Assembly (NCBI GenBank): GCA_031272155.1
Contig: JAISUI010000052.1
Coordinates: forward strand, 1 to 33,008
Reading direction: 5' to 3'
Length of the DNA: 33,008 nucleotides
DNA from: Tannerella sp.
GTDB taxonomy: Bacteria > Bacteroidota > Bacteroidia > Bacteroidales > Tannerellaceae
The notes under the pieces are model-generated. The model was not told where the DNA came from. It was given only the letters and a program-made list of their open reading frames with translations, and searched no databases. Position 1 is the first letter of the stretch. Every line of letters starts with the position of its first letter. Both the position numbers and the translations under genes were made by a program. Positions 30,033 through 33,008 of this stretch are shown here, one piece after another.

Positions 30033-30053
30033 CCCCCCAATTCTAATTAAAAT

Positions 30054-30905
30054 ATGAATCTTTTTTATAAGTTGCTGATATTATTTGCTTTAAGTAGCTT
30101 TTGGGGGCATGCACAAGATTTTTGGGAACAGGTAGAACTTTTGCAATACACACCGCGTTATTTCGGACCCAATGCGTTTTTACTTCCCGAACTGCGTAAC
30201 GGACAGACCGGTACGCGATGGGAAGCGGAATTGCGAGGCGAATACCATTATTATACAGGCGATCAAACAAAAGACCTTTATGCCCGCCTTTTTGTCCCGA
30301 TTGCCAATGGACGGGCAGGGCTGGAACTGAGTGGCGTGATTATCGAAGATTACCGGCTGTCGCAGGAAACGCAGGAGGAACGGCATGCTTTTGATAATCA
30401 TCCGTTTGTAACCTGTTTGGGAGATTTAATCATCAGTTCCTTTTACCAGATATTGCAAAATGAACAATGGTGTGATATCATGGCCAGCGTCAACCTGAAA
30501 ACGGCGAGCGGCGGACGGCTGTGCGACGCCCGCTTTACAGATGCTGTCACGTATTGGTTTGATCTGACGGCCGGACGAACTGTTTGCCAAAGCGCCGATC
30601 ATTCGGTCTCCCTCCGGTTACAGGGAATGGCCGGTTTTTATTGCTGGATGACGAACGATTTGGCACACAGGCAAAATGACGCCTTCCTGTATGGCGTTGG
30701 CATTAGCGGAACCTGTCGGAGTTTGTCGCTAAACGTGGACTATGCCGGATTTCAGGGATATGAAAATAACGGCGACCGCCCACAGGCTATCCGTACAAAA
30801 TTGAACATTGAATACAGGAAAAATATTCTCTCCCTCCGCTATCGGCATGGCCTGAAAGATAATTTGTATGACACTTATTCTGTGGCATATATCCGTTGTT
30901 TTTGA
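30054..30905 (+). CDS. Putative outer-membrane beta-barrel protein of unknown function
   Basis: Signal peptide (MNLFYKLLILFALSSFWGHAQ), alternating amphipathic strands, C-terminal aromatic residue (YSVAYIRCF). Confidence 0.65.
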   Translation: MNLFYKLLILFALSSFWGHAQDFWEQVELLQYTPRYFGPNAFLLPELRNGQTGTRWEAELRGEYHYYTGDQTKDLYARLFVPIANGRAGLELSGVIIEDYRLSQETQEERHAFDNHPFVTCLGDLIISSFYQILQNEQWCDIMASVNLKTASGGRLCDARFTDAVTYWFDLTAGRTVCQSADHSVSLRLQGMAGFYCWMTNDLAHRQNDAFLYGVGISGTCRSLSLNVDYAGFQGYENNGDRPQAIRTKLNIEYRKNILSLRYRHGLKDNLYDTYSVAYIRCF

Positions 30906-31059
30906 AATAACCTTTCCTTACCCGAAATATTATATATGTTTATTTTGAGTTATCGCGTCAATCATCGCTACGATATTCTCTACCAGTACGTTTGCCTGAA
31001 TATTTATTCATATTAGGCGAGGGCGTCCGCTCTTGAAAAAAAACTTCTGTTCATATCGT

Positions 31060-32109
31060 TTAAAAATCAACATTTTCAAATGTAAATTGTTGATTTTCAT
31101 CTGTATTATATTTGTTTAACCATGGCGACCATGTTTTGACATCAATGATACCATTTTTAACATCCATCGTCACTATCCGCATATAGCCCGTTTTGCCGTC
31201 GTCCGGTATCCGTACTCCACCCTGATAATTGGCAAGCATCTGATAGACTTTGTTGCCGTGTATGCCCTCGCTGACTAAACGACCTGTACCGGAATTGAGA
31301 ACATGGCCGCTCACTACAAGCAAAATGTTCGGATAGCGGCTTACCAGCTTGTTCCATTTCATTTCGCCGTCGTTCACTGCGTCTTTCCCCCTGTCTTTCC
31401 CAATCGGATAGTTTTGCGGCAACCACATGTCGCCCTCGCCCATACGTGTATCGTCGCTGTACATATAGTCATGAGTATTAATGATTACCGTATGTTTCGG
31501 ATGTTTACGGATAATCTTTGCCGCCCAGTCGAGAACACGGTTGCGGGCGCCAAACTCAAGAGAAAGAACGAGCCAGTCTTTTCCGGCAGCGCTGAACGTA
31601 TGCCAGGTATTATCCATCCTGCCTTTTTCAAAAGCCCCGCCAAAACCTTTCATACGGCTGTATTTATCGTATGGCAGATAGCGGTTCAAATTGTCAGTGT
31701 TTCTTTCGTCCGTTGAACCGTTTGTCCCGATGTCGTGATTGCCGGACGCGAAGGAATAAGGTATTTTGCCGTCGAGCAAGAAAAAGGCTTTGCATGCTCT
31801 TTCCCACTGTTCGGGCTTGTTGTTATCGGTTATATCGCCCTGCTGAAGCACAAAGTCGAAGTCATCACTGTTATCCGCAAGCCACTGTGTCTGCGCTATT
31901 GCAATTTCAGGGTAATTTGAGGTATAAGTTTGAATATCAGGCAATAATGCAATGCGGACAATGTGCTCCCTGTCGCCATTGTTTTTCCATCCGTCATAAT
32001 TCTGTACATTGAACACCGGCTTCTTTTCTTCGGCTGTCAGCTGGTTGTCCTGTGCCATGACCGACGCCGCAAAACTGACGCATAAAGCGCATAAAATAAA
32101 TCGTTTCAT
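31060..32109 (-). CDS. Secreted metallophosphoesterase (calcineurin-like)
   Basis: IALLPDIQTYTSNYPEIAIAQTQWLADN, FVLQQGDITDNN, YSFASGNHDIG, VIINTHDYMYSDDTRMGEG, LLVVSGHVLNSG: the D-xQ/GD/GNHD/H/GH metal-binding series. Confidence 0.92.
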   Translation of the reverse strand: MKRFILCALCVSFAASVMAQDNQLTAEEKKPVFNVQNYDGWKNNGDREHIVRIALLPDIQTYTSNYPEIAIAQTQWLADNSDDFDFVLQQGDITDNNKPEQWERACKAFFLLDGKIPYSFASGNHDIGTNGSTDERNTDNLNRYLPYDKYSRMKGFGGAFEKGRMDNTWHTFSAAGKDWLVLSLEFGARNRVLDWAAKIIRKHPKHTVIINTHDYMYSDDTRMGEGDMWLPQNYPIGKDRGKDAVNDGEMKWNKLVSRYPNILLVVSGHVLNSGTGRLVSEGIHGNKVYQMLANYQGGVRIPDDGKTGYMRIVTMDVKNGIIDVKTWSPWLNKYNTDENQQFTFENVDF

Positions 32110-32147
32110 AATACTTACTATTTAGTTAATACAATATCATAAAAATC

Positions 32148-33008
32148 TCATGCTCCTATAATGGTGATTAATTTACCATTCTCAAGCGGATGTTTTTTCT
32201 GATAGATTTTTTCGTCCCAGCCAAGGCTCGTTCTCTGGTCGAAAATGACGAGCCAGCCTTCGCGACAGCCGAGCGTGTCCATGTAGCGTTCTAACTGCTC
32301 CAATCCTTTTGAGAGGCTTTTTTCGCCACGCCAGATTTTCAGTTCCAACGGGTAGCATTTGCCTTTATAGCGCATATACAGGTCGCATCGTTCGCTGTCG
32401 GCGGCGTATTCGCGGATAATCTCGCCGCCGCCGTTGATGACCCGTTGCAGGAATGCCATCAATATCAAATGTGGTGCGGCTTCCTGATAGGTGAAACGCT
32501 CTTTCCAAATGCCGCTATTTTCGCGCCAGAACTGCTGGAAGTCACTCATCAGCAGCGCCATATCAATGCTGCCGTCTTTAAAGAATTTCGGCATGTCATA
32601 CTCCTTGTTGTTGCGCAATAAATAGTCTTGAAGATTGGCATTGAGCGTACGTGTAATAACTTCGTTATATATCGGGTTGGAAAACTCAATCTTGTCGCGC
32701 GTCTTGCGGATAATGCCGAGGTCGCTGACATAACTGAACTCTTCGGTTGAAGCATCAATATATTCGCCGAGCAAAAGCGGCTCTACTACGCTACGCACTC
32801 GCGGCTCTTTAAGTTTTTCAAGAAGTTGGTCAATATGCGTGTCGCGGCGGATGATGATGTTATGGATAGCTTGCTCTGCAAGCGATTTTGTAACAGGTTT
32901 TGTGTAATCCCAGTCAAGCAGTTTTTGAATGACTTCGCGTGCAATCGCATTGACAAGCCACGGCTGCCCCTGTGTCTGGGCGTAAATATGCTCAACTGCG
33001 TCTTTTTC
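32148..33008 (-). CDS. AAA-ATPase-like / PD-(D/E)XK nuclease-superfamily protein, C-terminal part; continues beyond right edge
   Basis: The minus frame stays open to the window edge (EKDAVEHIYAQTQGQPWLVNAIAREVIQKLLDWDYTKPVTKSLAEQAIHNIIIRRDTHIDQLLEKLKEPRVRSVVEPLLLGEYID...). C-terminal nuclease-like core ERCDLYMRYKGKCYPLELKIWRG. The listed ORF start at 32798 is an internal Met. Confidence 0.85.
   Translation of the reverse strand, partial: EKDAVEHIYAQTQGQPWLVNAIAREVIQKLLDWDYTKPVTKSLAEQAIHNIIIRRDTHIDQLLEKLKEPRVRSVVEPLLLGEYIDASTEEFSYVSDLGIIRKTRDKIEFSNPIYNEVITRTLNANLQDYLLRNNKEYDMPKFFKDGSIDMALLMSDFQQFWRENSGIWKERFTYQEAAPHLILMAFLQRVINGGGEIIREYAADSERCDLYMRYKGKCYPLELKIWRGEKSLSKGLEQLERYMDTLGCREGWLVIFDQRTSLGWDEKIYQKKHPLENGKLITIIGA

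Noticed and set aside
30906-31059. Possible short plus ORF (MFILSYRVNHRYDILYQYVCLNIYSY) or regulatory RNA in the convergent gap
   Set aside because: Only ~26 codons, no clear ribosome-binding or terminator structure. Not enough to call a feature.

Overview
The window looks like an ordinary Bacteroidales-type (Bacteroidota) chromosomal segment with one unusual accessory stretch. Supporting signs are the SusC/SusD pair, recurrent TAnnTTTG promoter elements, and lepA/rpe/rnpB housekeeping genes. From left to right: the C-terminal end of a GH3 enzyme, cytidine deaminase, a GH97 enzyme, a Crp/Fnr-type regulator, a convergent SusC/SusD pair, a lipoprotein resembling leukocidin-type beta-pore-forming toxins, a LysE-family exporter, two tandem secreted Hint-fold-like proteins downstream of a GH2 beta-galactosidase, an agmatine deiminase / N-carbamoylputrescine amidase pair, RNase P RNA, lepA, a TPR protein, a short ComEC-like membrane protein, rpe, a 61-aa ORF, an ECF sigma factor, an outer-membrane protein with an upstream Trp/Tyr/Gly- and Ser/Arg-rich secreted protein, a ThuA-like protein, an unknown putative beta-barrel, a metallophosphoesterase, and the C-terminal part of an AAA-ATPase/PD-(D/E)XK protein running off the right edge. 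The best candidates for follow-up are the tandem Hint-like pair, which appears to have lost the autoprocessing residues and sits next to GH2, and the leukocidin-like lipoprotein. I saw no CRISPR array, tRNA or insertion sequence. All family assignments come from reading motifs by eye, without database searches.
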